Shown here one piece after another: positions 20,820 to 32,149 of a DNA stretch of 35,028 nucleotides. The first letter of the stretch is position 1, and each line of letters starts with the position of its first letter. The notes under the pieces were generated by a model. It made no database searches and was not told the origin of the DNA. It saw only the letters and a program-made list of their open reading frames with translations. This DNA comes from Gnetum montanum. Its lineage: Eukaryota > Streptophyta > Gnetopsida > Gnetales > Gnetaceae. The translations under genes were made by a program, and so were the position numbers. Location: positions 294,316-329,343 of the forward strand of contig MNCI01035206.1 of the NCBI GenBank assembly GCA_015680685.1, read 5' to 3'.

Positions 20820-23800
20820 ATGGATTCATTTTACACAACCACAACCACCATGGTCGCTGCTGATTTGGGTGCCACATCTGTGAACCCTGTCGCTATCACC
20901 AGACCAGCTTCTGGTGCAGCAGGACCTCAGGGACCATCGCGTCGGTCATTGAGACTGCAGGGCAAAGATCCAGTATTTACTGTCGTGACCCCTGAGGAAT
21001 ACAACTTCATCTACGTCAAGATCCAAGTGAAGCTTGCCCTTAGCCGAGCTGAAATCGAAGCAAAGCGGAATTTCGAAATGATCCATCGAGGGGGTCAGGA
21101 TTTCACCCCAACAGCCTATGACATTATCCCTTTAACAGACCATCACCATGAAATTATAACACAGTTGGTCATGGCTAAGAGCCAGGCTACACGGGCTATG
21201 ATGAAACGCCAAAATGAGGAGGAAGAGGATGATGAATTTGCAGCCCAGTCTGAACATTCATATCACACTCTTAGTCCCCATACTTACGTCAATCCATTAT
21301 TCCCTCTCAATGGAGAAGCCGCCCCTCTCAATCCAGCCATGACCACACAGACGCACATCCGTGTCATTCCGCAAGCCACTACGCAGCCATCTGGGCTGCA
21401 AATGCAAATACCCCATGATAACATGGGGGCGGCCTCGTCACCACGCGTGCTCAGCATTCCGTCGGTGGTTCCGGCATCCACCGCACCCCATTGCATCCCT
21501 CAGATCCAACCTCATCCCATATCTACAACTCGCCCGCTATAGACTTTATCACTGCCGCCCCCTCCAACCCAGTAGATCACCACCGTCGTGCAACCACAGA
21601 TACCTATCCAACAGCTTGCCGCGAGTCAGTGGACCAACCCCGCGGCACAACATAACCAGTCTGCGGTATATGGTGTGCAACCCTCGATGGCACCTGCAAC
21701 GCATATTCCGCAAATGGTCCCGCAATATCCCTATCCTTATCCTGTGTAGCCGGTGGTGACTAATCTCTCTTCCCAAATCGGTGGATGGTAGTCTTCACAG
21801 GCACCCCCACCTGCAGGAATCCCTGCCCCACCATCTACCGATGAAACCATCCCACCATTTCCAATGCCGGGCACAGCTTTTCCAGGTCATCCCCCTACTC
21901 CTCCTGCACAGACACCTCCATCAACAGGTCTGGATCAAGCCTTTTTACTTATTCAAACCCTCATTGAGGAGGTTAAACGTCTTAAGGCCGCTGGCTCAGA
22001 TACTATACAAATCATGGACTTCTACCAGGATGATCCTATTAGTCCAGCGGTCCTCATGCTGTCGTTACCACCAAGAATGTCCTTACCTCATTTTACCAAG
22101 TATAATGGGGAGGGGGATCCTAACGCTCACTTGTTCATCTTCAGATCTGAATCCTTATTGTTGCAACAGTGGCCTCACATGATTATCCACGTCTTTGCTA
22201 TGTCTCTGACAGGGAAAGCTCTAGATTGGTATCGAGCCCTCCCACGCTCTTCCATTTCAACCTTGGAAGAGTTTTTGACACAATTCATGACTCGCTTTAA
22301 ATACAACTTAAAGCTGGAAGTCCTGCTAGATCAACTCATGGGAGTGAAACAAGACCCTCTCAAACCAGTCTGGAAGTTCATACAGCACTGGAGTGCTACT
22401 TTGAATGAAATCCGTGAGCCAATCGCGGAGCCACACTTACTGGCTATCTTCAAAGAAGCAGTCAATGACTTTATCAAGTCAAAGTTGTATTATCTTTTCC
22501 CTAACTCCCTACACCAAGCCTTCGCTCAAACTAAAAGCATCTAAGATGCTGCGGAGGCCAGCAAAGACCCAGCATATGTTGCCTACAAGAACGCTCACAA
22601 CAAAGGGAAGGACAAAGGTAAAGCGACGATAATGACAGTAGCTGTGCTGGCTGAGGGCACAAAGAACAAGAACAAGAAGGCACCTACAGCGCCTCCTGAG
22701 ACCACGGCCAGTGCTAGTAGCACCAGCCAAGACATAGCTACACCTGAAGGGCCCCCCAGCCAAAACCAAACTTTGAGCGTAAAGATCGCTCAAAGTATAC
22801 AGCCCTGCCTGTAAAACACTTAGAACTGTTGAAACAATTGTTAGGGGTAGGATACATCCAACCCAAAAGGGTATCCGAAGAAGCTCTAAAGCGTCACAGA
22901 CGTTATTATGAACTGCTGAAGAATCCTTCTTTAGCTCTACCTAACGAACCACCAGTTCTGAAATCTTTCAGGCTGGACCGTTTCTGTGACTACCACCAGT
23001 TGTGTGGTCACAACACAGATTACTGCTGGGCGTTGAAGGACGACATTCAACACATGATCGACGACGGTCATTTGAAACTGGATGGCAGTAGTCTGAGGCG
23101 TCCAGAAAACCAAGCATTGCACGTATATAAGGATCCGTTGAATGCAAACAACGCACCTTATACAATCAATGTGGTGAGTACAGATAGTGAGAGGAAAGTA
23201 CCACCCAAACAACCTTTTGTTTTGCATGTACCTACCAGCTCACCAAGGGGGACAAACCTTTCATCGACAACTAGTGGTGTTTCAAGGCCACCCTTCATCA
23301 TTCAGGCACCTTCTCAGAATGCCACTCAGCCACGTAGTAACAGCAAAGCCGTGGCCTCATCCGCACCCACGCCTAGGGCACCTTTCATTCTTAGGGTGCC
23401 AAAACCATCGGCCACTCCTCTCATGCAAAGGCAGGCCTCTAACCAAAATCGCCAACTATCACCTGACAAACGAAAGGGAGAGGACACATCTGTTGACACC
23501 ACAAAAGACCACTTTATGCTCGACTTTCCCAAGCTTAGGCCCCTAGCCTCTATGCCTTCGCTTGTATCTCAGAGGCAGGATAAAGGTGCAGAAATGCAGC
23601 CACCTCCTCTTGGCAAGAAAAAGAACAACCCTCCGACTGACATCATTCCACCTTGGGAGATTCGTCTTTTGGGACGAATGGAAGAAGACAAGGGGAATAA
23701 ACAACCTAGCCGAGAGAAGAACCTCCTCGACGTGTTTGCACAGGTCAAACGGGCTCTGAAACAAAAAAATACAACGCTGAGCGTCTATGACCTGCTTATG

Positions 23801-23980
23801 ACATCCCAAGAACACCGTGAGGCTACGGTCCGCATGTTGACGTCCATACCTATGGATGAAAGCTTACCAGCGGAGGAGGAAGCGATACATGCTGTCATGT
23901 TTCCTTCTGAAGCTGAGCAACCTAAGCCCACCTCGCTGACCTTTCATGACGAGTCCATCAAAGATGATCCTAAGAAAGGT
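20820..23980 (+). pseudogene. gag: gag of element 2
   Basis: The ATG at 20820 sits in a good plant start context (ATCAATGGA). The N-terminal part is Thr/Ala-rich with an acidic run (NEEEEDDE, about 21210), then a long Pro/Gln/Thr-rich linker (21250-21930). The retrotransposon gag capsid domain spans about 22070-22520 (PRMSLPHFTKYNGEGDPNAHL, ALDWYRALP, FMTRFKYN). A zinc knuckle of the C-x2-H-x3-GH-x4-C type reads CDYHQLCGHNTDYC at about 22984, as in Tat gag proteins. TAG stops at 21540, 21573, 21747 and 21789, a TAA at 22542, and a one-base frameshift near 22755 break the frame. Most stops sit in the linker, where Gln fits. Confidence 0.8.
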
Positions 23981-24609
23981 CAGGTGACAACTGAACCCAT
24001 GTTCATCACCATTCGGGTTGGTCAATATCGAATCCGGAGGATGCACGTGGACGATGGTGCAGCTGCAAATGTCATTCCTTACCCCATCGTGGATAGGTTG
24101 GGTCTGATCGACTAGATCATTCCCACGATGACAACATGCATAAAGTTATTCAATGGGGCAAGGGTCTAGGTCAAGGGGACGGTGTGTATCGAGTTTGTGG
24201 CAGGAGATCAATTCCCAATGGACGCCACATTCCTAGTCGTCGAGGAGATGCCTAGGTTCAACTTGATCTTAGGGAGGTCTTGGTTAGCCCAGCTGAGGGT
24301 GGTTTCATCACCGATACATCAGGAAATACACCTACCCTATGCAAGAGGGGAGGTCGTAATACGCAATGATGAAATCACCCCCAGGACTATCAACAATATT
24401 GAAGAAGAATGGGGTTCGGAGATAGAAACATGGGATGATCAGACCCATCTCCAAATTCCTCAACAAACTGAAGCCAACGATGACAGTCTAGCCTGGGCCA
24501 ACCTGCCATTTCAGGATGGCAGCATGGAGGAGTCAGACTGTAAATCTCTCTGCCCTTACGCAACACTGAACGTAAAGGCCATTAAGAAACAATTGGGAAT
24601 TAGCGGTTG
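23981..24609 (+). pseudogene. pro: Aspartic protease of element 2
   Basis: Fused in frame to gag. The active-site region reads MHVDDGAAANVIP with the catalytic Asp at 24050-24052. The DDG form instead of DSG/DTG resembles variants seen in Tat/Ogre proteases, so it may be ancestral. The second hallmark NLILGRSWL is at about 24260. In-frame TAG codons at 24113 and 24167 separate the two halves. The frame ends at a TGA (24607-24609). RT does not follow for another 5.2 kb, which is unusual because protease and RT are normally adjacent. A possible splice donor (AAC|GTAAAG) lies at 24571/24572. Confidence 0.75.
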
Positions 24610-25265
24610 AGCTGAATGACATTTACGCACATTATTATGTTTTTACCAATTATCACTGTTTACACTTAGCAGTCCGCTTTCACCCAATACATAGTTACGC
24701 TACAGAAATTTTCAATGTTTACGCTTGTCATTCCTTACGCTATTGCATTTCTCTTATGTATGCTATTTACGCCTTTTGATCACTTTAGTCCAATTACGCG
24801 AAAATGTACATTACTATCGCTTACGCTCTCTATATTATCCACGACGGCCCGCAATGGCCTAAAACTAGTTTCCAAATTACGCAAACTCCCATGATGGCCC
24901 GCAATGGCCTAAAACTAGTTTCCAGATTATGCAAACTCCCATGATGGCCCGCAATGGCCTAAAACTAGTTTCCAGATTATGCAAACTTCCATGACGGCCC
25001 GCAATGGCCTAAAACTAGCCATGGCCTGCAATGGCCTAAAACTAGTGACGACCCGCTACGGCCTTAAACTAGCAATTCCATTCCGTCGCAACATAACTTA
25101 AGTAAAATCATTAACAATTACGCTTACGCTTTGCAGATGAAAATGTAAAAGACAAAAAAAATAATAAATAACATTTAAAATCGTCATAAGATCTTATAGC
25201 TAGTCTTTCAGTCATTCACATAACCATTGTTGACTCTAATCAATAAAACCATGCATAAACCACAA
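24610..25265. other. Non-coding stretch between protease and the antisense gene
   Basis: It holds dense TTACGC words (24620-24830), a 50-bp tandem repeat (24843-25078) and an A/T-rich segment (25140-25260) that would be the 3' UTR of the antisense gene. No coding sequence is seen, and no clear AATAAA on the - strand could be assigned. Confidence 0.5.
24843..25078 (+). repeat. Minisatellite, 50-bp period, related to the array at 33364
   Basis: The word GCAATGGCCTAAAACTAG starts at 24851, 24901, 24951 and 25001, an exact 50-bp period. Two shorter, diverged units follow (25027 and about 25055). The core CCGC-AATGGCC-TAAAACTAG resembles the core CCGCTATGACGTAAAACTGG of the array after integrase. 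Confidence 0.85.
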
Positions 25266-28200
25266 TTACGCATCTCCTCTGATGCCACTATCACCAGTAT
25301 TTCTCAAGTCCGACTCTAGACCTAATAAATCGTCCTCTAGTGGGCCTTCTCTTCTGGGAAGTATTCCTTCATGAAGAATCCCCTCTTCATGAGGTCCTTG
25401 CTCTTGCACCGGCTCCACAGGAGAACGCTCTTCATTACTACGCCCCTCTTCTTGTACTTGCTCCTCAGCTGGCTCGCCTTCTCTATCCTCTTCTGGTACC
25501 TAGATACAAAGAACATATTATCAAGACAAAACTTGACAACACAATCAAAAAATTTAGACTTAGTCTTGATTAAACTTACTCGCGATGGCCTTGCTTCCGC
25601 AGCAAAGGGAAGCTTTTCCAAGCCGGCCCATAGACGCTCCATGATTTCATCCTCAGTCATGTCAGACCACACTTCATCTCCCAGAGCAGCTCCAGCCTTC
25701 ACCTTCCCTTTCTCCATGCTAGTCCAACGAGGCGGGTTAGGGAAGAAAGTAGGGACCGTAGTCTAGCCCCTGGGGAGAGTCACCTCCCTTTCCGGGGACA
25801 CACTTATAGTCACCTTCTCTTGAAACTTCTTGAAGGCTTCGGATGCCCCAATGACATCTAGGAAGACTCGTAAGGATTGGGCTTCAACGGCAGAATCATG
25901 ATAATGTTGACGATAAGCGATACTTTCTCGCTTATACAAATGTTTGTGGTCATTTTCCTTCTACCCCCATTTTTGCACACTTGCGCAGTAATCCCTCCAA
26001 TCTTAGCTTTTCTGAGCTAACAGCTCTATCTGCATCCGCTGCTCCACCAACGCCCGACTGGTTTGCACATTGTTCTTGATTGCAGTCCAATAACGGGAGT
26101 AGCCAATAACAGCGGTACGCCAGTCCTCGTCACCTGTTGCCTACGCCTGTAGGAACTCGCATCGCGACTTTAAGTCTCTGACCTCTTTGGTCAGAGACTC
26201 ATTCTTCTCCTCTAACCTCTGCACCCTTTTCCAAAGGTTTTCATTTACACTCTTACTCTCCCATAAGGAGTGAGTCGAGCATAACGCACATTTACGCATC
26301 TCTTCATAAATGTGGCATGGCACGACTACCCCATCAGATGGAGGCTCCACTGTGTCCAAATCAATGGGCTCCGTCGGATCCCATCGGAGGCAAGCTCCTA
26401 ACAGCAAACATTATCAATGTATATGACACATTACCACTGTATAACAAAATAAACCTTTTATAGCTACAGCATACCAGCTTCAGGATCGACGCACTCAAGG
26501 CGCTCGATCATATCACTGACAACGCCTTTCATGAAGGCGAACTTGTCAGGAAAGTTTCTCCATGCTCTACTCATAGCGGCGGACGTGGACGTATCCTCTT
26601 CTCTTGTAGCGTAGTCAAGTTAGAAACTCTAATTATTAACAAAACTCTTCAAAGTTTCCAACACGCTCATTACCTCTACCAGTAACAGTGGGGAGCACGT
26701 CAACATCTTCTGCCTCCTCCCCCTCTTCATGCACAAGAGCATGTGCGTTGCTTGCCCCAACAGCTAGGGCCTCTTCACGCACAAGAGCCTGTGCGTCGCT
26801 TGCCCCAACAGCTGGGGCCTCTTCACGTACAAGAGCCTGTGCGTCGTTTGTCCCAACAGCTGGGGCCTCTTTTTCTAAAATTGGAGCCCCTTCCCCACGA
26901 CTTAATATCATTGCCCCTGTTTCAGGGGTCAGCCGCTCCGTAACTTTTTTTGGTCATATCACATAATACACTTAATACAATTCAAAATATCCTAAATAAA
27001 CATTGTGTAATACAACTTTCAATGCATTTCTTTCATGCTTACCAGGCGGAGGTTTACTCCACTGAACTTTGACTTCCACGGTTCGACCTGTGCCACTCCC
27101 AGGGTCCGCAGAGGCCTCGGTTAAACGAAGCCTTTTACGCCAAGCTGAAGGTTCTACAATTTCTGCCGCCAAACGTTTCCCTCATGAGGCGTCGCCAGTA
27201 TAAGTAGGCATTATCCCACCTACGCTATCGGGGCCTCGCATGCGAGACACCGCCAAATCTCTGGTCGTTATAGACAGAGAGTCCCTGATCCCTTCCGGGG
27301 GATCCTATCCACGGGTAGTGCTGAAAATGTGGATAATCCAAGGTCTGGATAGCTGGTCTCGGTCTTGCTGCACCCAGACCCCATTCCTTTGGATGACCAA
27401 GAATTCAGCAAAATGCCAAAGGCAGGCTATGAAGAAGGCGTAATACATGTTGAAATGAGACTCAAGCTTCTTGCGAAGCCTGATCATCTCAGTGCATAGC
27501 CCTTCAACAAAATAGCTTGCCCAATTGAACTGGGTCCCTTCTTCGATAACCTCCCGCATAATACGAGTCTACTCTATGGAAAAGAACCTCCCCTACGAGA
27601 GCATTTTGGGGAAAGCCCAAGCCCGGAAAAGGGGATAAACTATCTTGGTAATTTCTAGTTGGATCCTTTCACAAGGGATCCCTTTAGGCTCCTTCTTGAC
27701 CCCTACCCACTCCTCCAGCCACTCCTGAAATGAGAGAATCCTCTTCACCTTTTCCTCTATGGGAAGGCCGTTAGAGGGGATGCCAAAAAGATCTTCAAAG
27801 AGCTAAGCGTCAATGTCAAAATTTACATGCACGTGATGCACGCGCGTGCAAAAACGCTCTACCCTTTCGTTGAAGGATTTGACAAGCGTTAACATTTCAC
27901 TGACGAGGACATCAGGGGTCGCGGCTAAAAATAAATGCATTAGCCTCACCTCTCGTATCTTGGTGACCACCGCAACTGGGGCCGCCGCGTGGCCGAGCCA
28001 GCGTTGTGCATCCTTGATGTCACCGTAGCAAAAGAGGAGGGTATTCGCCTCGCTGCCGGAAATTGTAAGGGTAATCTCCCAGGATTCCCTGATTGAACAA
28101 TGTAAGACACAAGTCAAACAAAAACACTATTATGCAATATTCACAATCCACAATTACACCACGCCAATAGAATACGCAGCAGTTTTACCAGGTCCAAATG

Positions 28201-29391
28201 GCAAAGGAAATGGAGGAAGTTTCCTCTACACGTCCGCAACGGTAAGGGGCGGATCCAAGGTCCAATCGTCATGTAGCCACCCGAGATTCTGGCAATTCTC
28301 AAAAGCGTCAGCGTAATGGGTGGGGTACTCATGAATGTCGAAGCTGATCTACCCCATCACACCAGCGCGTACGTTGCTAGTCGAGGTAAACGCCTTTATC
28401 GCTGTTTCGGTCCATGACAAAGTATCACCATCACCTACCAACCTGTTTTCATGGATAAAAAACCTGTACCATACCACATAGGCTTATCTTACGCTTTACA
28501 AAACTCAGATAGAAAACATATAATGACAATATAGCCAACGAAACTGCTTACCCGCCTAAATAGTACAATGTTCCTGGTGGGTTCTGGAAGTAGGTCGAGA
28601 CATGGTGGGCCACGAACAAAGTGTTGTATGCGTGGTAGCAACTAAACTGGGCCATTTTCCAGATCCAGCCTAAGCACCTCAAACCTCGAGTGCTAAGTTC
28701 TCGATCCTGGAAATGACCAGTATCGATGGCCCTGTCTATCAAGAAAGCCAAAATTCCCTGTGCGGAACCCATTAACAGGTGTTCCAAAATGGCACCAGCA
28801 ATATCTCCTGACAAGTTAGACCATATAATAACACTGTAGTTACGCAGTAAAAACTGTAGAAACTCCAGCGCACCCTTTTGAAACCATATGGCCTTCCCAT
28901 GCAACCGAGTGTGCGGGGGAGGGACATTAGGCACGATTGGGTTTATGCAGCACAAAACCCCAACGATATCTAAGACGATTAAAACAGGCCTTAGCATAAC
29001 GCTGTACAGAAAACGCAATAAACATATTAACGTCTAGATTCACATTTGCATGTTTAAATACATGAAACCTACAAATTACGCTTACCTATTCATGCCGAAA
29101 TCGCCCAAACCCTTGCAACAGCGCAAGGTTTGTCTCCGACAACGGCGATAGACGCACCCCATTAAACCCTCATCTTAACGCGAGGTCCATAGTCTAAAAC
29201 CCTCATTTACACGAACAACGCTACAGGAATAAACACTACTAAAACAACACAAGTACGCAAGGAATGGCCTACCAGTTCAAAGGCGTAGGATCCCTCACTT
29301 CGACCACCGCCTGCGAAGCGCGCTGCAGATTCTCTTGCATCTCGTCAATTTTAGTCAATTTCACGTTCTTTCGTTTTACTTTAGGTGCCAT
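25266..29391 (-). pseudogene. Antisense nine-exon gene inside element 2, HAD/NIF-phosphatase-like N-terminal domain
   Basis: Exon model on the - strand: 29391-29273, 29220-29086, 29001-28552, 28463-28158, 28088-27043, 26943-26674, 26600-26475, 26397-25580, 25499-25266. Every intron is GT-AG, 52-99 nt, and exon lengths sum to 3504 nt (1168 codons with the final TAA). Exon 1 is basic (APKVKRKNVK). Exon 3 reads RPVLIVLDIVGVLC and then GALEFLQFLLRNYSVIIWSN, resembling HAD/NIF phosphatases; the second Asp of the DxD motif is Val. Exon 5 is a large unrecognised domain (possibly plant-mobile-domain-like). Exon 6 has 16-residue repeats, exon 8 a coiled coil (LWKRVQRLEEKNESL), exon 9 an acidic tail. 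Twelve in-frame stops (9 TAG, 2 TAA, 1 TGA) disable it. Weak points: intron 1 is very short, exon 2's frame is uncertain, intron 5 ends after an A-run, and an alternative exon 4 donor at 28188 would break phase. Confidence 0.75.
26725..26876 (-). repeat. 48-bp tandem repeat inside exon 6 of the antisense gene
   Basis: ACAAGAGC recurs at 26733, 26781 and 26829, giving three 48-bp units that encode 16-residue repeats of the form EEAPAVGASDAQALVR on the - strand. The units are nearly identical and stay in frame, so the array expanded while the protein was still coding or very recently. Confidence 0.8.
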
Positions 29392-29832
29392 TGTCATAGT
29401 CTCAAAACCTTCACAGTTTCACACTTTCACGTCTTTGCAAACTCTCTCACTTTGTAACAGTTAGAAATTCGAATTCGCGACAGCCAATAGCCCGTTCTTA
29501 CTGAAAACTGCTTACTTATATGCAAAATTTAACCGACTTGATACTCAATTTCAGCGAGACTTGCCCAAACGCTGGTGTCAGTATGAGCTGGAACCCGAGA
29601 ATCAAGGCATTAATTGTGCCAAGTATCGCACGCATTACGATCCGAAACGACCCTAAACTACTGTATCTTATCTCCTCATAATCAGGTCTCATTAATTAGA
29701 GGCTATTCGCAAACTTTAAAATTCAGTTACCTTTACGCAGCAATGTCACGTCACTTCCTGTACACTAAATTAAACGTTATTCGTTCAACACTTACCGCAT
29801 CAAACTTAGTATCTGTCTAATTACTCTCGCAT
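29392..29832. other. Divergent spacer between the antisense gene and RT
   Basis: About 440 bp without supported coding sequence. It would hold the promoter and 5' UTR of the antisense gene. On the + strand its end (TTTTGCAAGATAATTCACAG, up to 29859) looks like a splice acceptor just before the RT frame ATGGAC at 29860. Confidence 0.45.
29515..29520 (-). promoter_or_regulatory. Putative TATA box of the antisense gene
   Basis: On the - strand GCATATAAGTAAG lies 124 bp upstream of the proposed ATG (29391). The spacing would leave a 5' UTR of roughly 95 nt. The motif is short and could occur by chance, but its placement fits a self-contained transcription unit opposed to the retrotransposon. Confidence 0.4.
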
Positions 29833-31590
29833 TTGACACTTTTGCAAGATAATTCACAGATGGACGAAATCTTGTCTACACCGCTAGTTTTAGCAAGCTC
29901 ACACGGTGAAATCATTAGACAACTTGATCCCACACTAATAGAAACTAATCTAGCCCTTGATGATGTAATTATAGCCACGTCGAAAACATCTACAGACTGG
30001 CCAGAGCAATCGACGCGCACGCTAGATCTAGAAACCGAAGATGTAACTGAAGATCCACTCAATGAGATTTTTGTGGTTACGCATAGGGGCGAGACTAAAA
30101 CTCTCAAGGTTAGTTCTCTATTAGACCAAAAGACACATGATGACATAAAACAGGTCCTCCAGAGTAACATCATAGTGTTTTCATGGTCATACGAGGATAT
30201 GCCAGGACTGGACCCAAGATTAATTCAACACAACATAATCCTAGATCCTCATATCAAAGCCGTTAGACAAAAAGCACGAAAGATCAAGCTAGAAGTCGCG
30301 CTAGCAGTGCGTGATAAAATCACTAAGCTGTACCAGGCAGGTTTTATTCACGCAGTTGATTACTCGGACTGGGTATCCAATATTGTAGTAGTTCCCAAAA
30401 AGACCGGAGGAATACGCATTTGTATAGACTTCCGGGACTTAAACAAAGCTACAATCAAGGATAAATTCCCATTGCCAAGTATCGACCAATTGCTGGATAC
30501 AATCGCTGGGCATGCGCTTTTGTCCTTCATGGATGGCTTCTCAGGCTACAATCAAATACGCATTAACCTAGAGCACCAGCTAACAATGACATTTATGACA
30601 CCCTGGGGAACCTTTTGCTACACCATGATGCCTTTTGGCTTAAAAAATGCCGGAGCAACATATCAATGAGCTATGACGTACATCTTTAGCGATTACCTCT
30701 TACGAAGGCTGAATGATTATGTTGATGATATAGTTGTTAAGTCTTTAAAGTCCGAAGATCATTCAGAGAATCTAGAGTTAGTCCTCAAAAGATGCTCTAA
30801 ATATGAACTCCGACTTAACCCAAAAAAGTGTGTGTTTGGAGTCAAAACTGGACGCATGCTGGGTTTTGTGGTATCGGAAGCTGACATACGCGTAGACCCT
30901 AACAAAGTCAAAGCCATTGTTGAATTGGCACCCCCTACAAGTCTTAAGCAATTACACGGACTACAGGGGAGGTTACAGTTCATCAGGCGGTTCATCTCGA
31001 GATTAACCGACAAGTTACACCCTATGCAACATTTGCTTAAAAAGGGGGTTAATTTCGAATGGACAAACGATTGTCAGCATGCATTCGATAGCTTGAAGCA
31101 GGAGCTTAAACTCTTGTCAACAGTTTTCCCGCCGCAAAGTGATCAACCATTCTATATTTATCTCGCAACTTCAGACGTAGCCTTAGCAGCGTTACTCTGT
31201 CAAAGGAGGGATGATGGGTCGAAAGTACACATCTACTACTTGAGTCATGCTCTATGTGCGTATGAAACGAGGTACAACGAAGTAGAGCGTAACTGCTTAG
31301 CGTTAGTATTTACGCTCAAGAAGTGCAGGCATTATCTTTTTCGTAGCCAAGTTAACATCATCTGTAAAAATAACATCCTTAGGGCCATTACGCATAACTT
31401 ATACGAAAGTAGCAAAATAGCCCGCTGGAAGGCTATCACGGCAGAATTCAATCTGCATTACATTGGCCAATCTTCTACGAAGGGTCAAGTGATAGCTGAC
31501 CAATTAGTGACATCTCCTATTAACAGTCAGGCAACCATAGAGCCTGAATTTCCAGACGAATATGTACATAGTGTAAGCCCTGTCTTAACA
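29833..31590 (+). pseudogene. pol: Reverse transcriptase and RNase H of element 2
   Basis: One frame with no frameshift. After a poorly conserved N-terminus (29833-30180), RT motifs appear in order: FSWSYEDMPGLDP (30180), NIVVVPKKTGGIRICIDFRDLN (about 30385), FMDGFSGYNQI (about 30528), MMPFGLKNAGATYQ, and the catalytic box YVDD at 30718-30729. The only stop in the RT/RNase H part is TGA at 30667, where Arg (CGA) is expected. RNase H shows LATSDVALAALL (about 31165) and YNEVERNCLALVF (about 31280). The third acidic position lies in CKNNILRAI, where related elements have Asp, so a catalytic residue is probably lost. RT may begin at ATG 29860 or be joined to protease by splicing. Confidence 0.85.
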
Positions 31591-32010
31591 GGCCCCGAAG
31601 CGACGTTGTATTTCGACGAAGCTTCAACCGCTAGAGGTGGTAGTGCTGCCACCGTTATTACGCTATCACCTGAGGATGTGCGTCTGCACGCTTATCGCTT
31701 GACCTTCCCATGTACAAACAATGTGGCAGAGTACGAGGGGCTCCTCAGGGGATTACTAACTGCCAGCGAACTCAATGTTCGACACTTGGCAATTAGGGGT
31801 GATTCGATGCTCATCCTCAATCAGATCATAGGAGTCTATGCCTGCAAAGCTATACATTTACAGCCCTACTGCGATATGGCTAAAGATCTTCTGAAGTAGT
31901 TTGCGACCATCGATACCCAACACGTGCCACGAAATGATAACACACTGGCCGATGCACTGGCTACGCTGGCCTTAAACCTGCCATCACATCTATTCGACAC
32001 TTGTCCTGCT
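31591..32010 (+). pseudogene. Second, archaeal-type RNase H of element 2
   Basis: TLYFDEASTARGGSAATVIT, YRLTFPCTNNVAEYEGLLRGL, LAIRGDSMLILNQI and NTLADALATLA are the expected blocks of the additional RNase H that Tat-lineage elements carry between their own RNase H and integrase. The four acidic catalytic residues (D in YFDE, E in AEYEG, D in RGDS, D in ADALA) are all present. One TAG at 31897-31899 interrupts it at a position compatible with Gln. It is in frame with RT upstream and integrase downstream. Its likely role is primer or hybrid RNA removal during cDNA synthesis. Confidence 0.85.
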
Positions 32011-32149
32011 TTAATAACAGATTGTACAAGTCCTATCGTTCAGGTGGCGCAAATATCTTCTCTTCTCGAAGAAAGCACGCCAGAATGGTCTGACAACATT
32101 AAAACCTGCCTCCTGCAAGGCGAGCTACCGCACGAATTGACACGCACGC

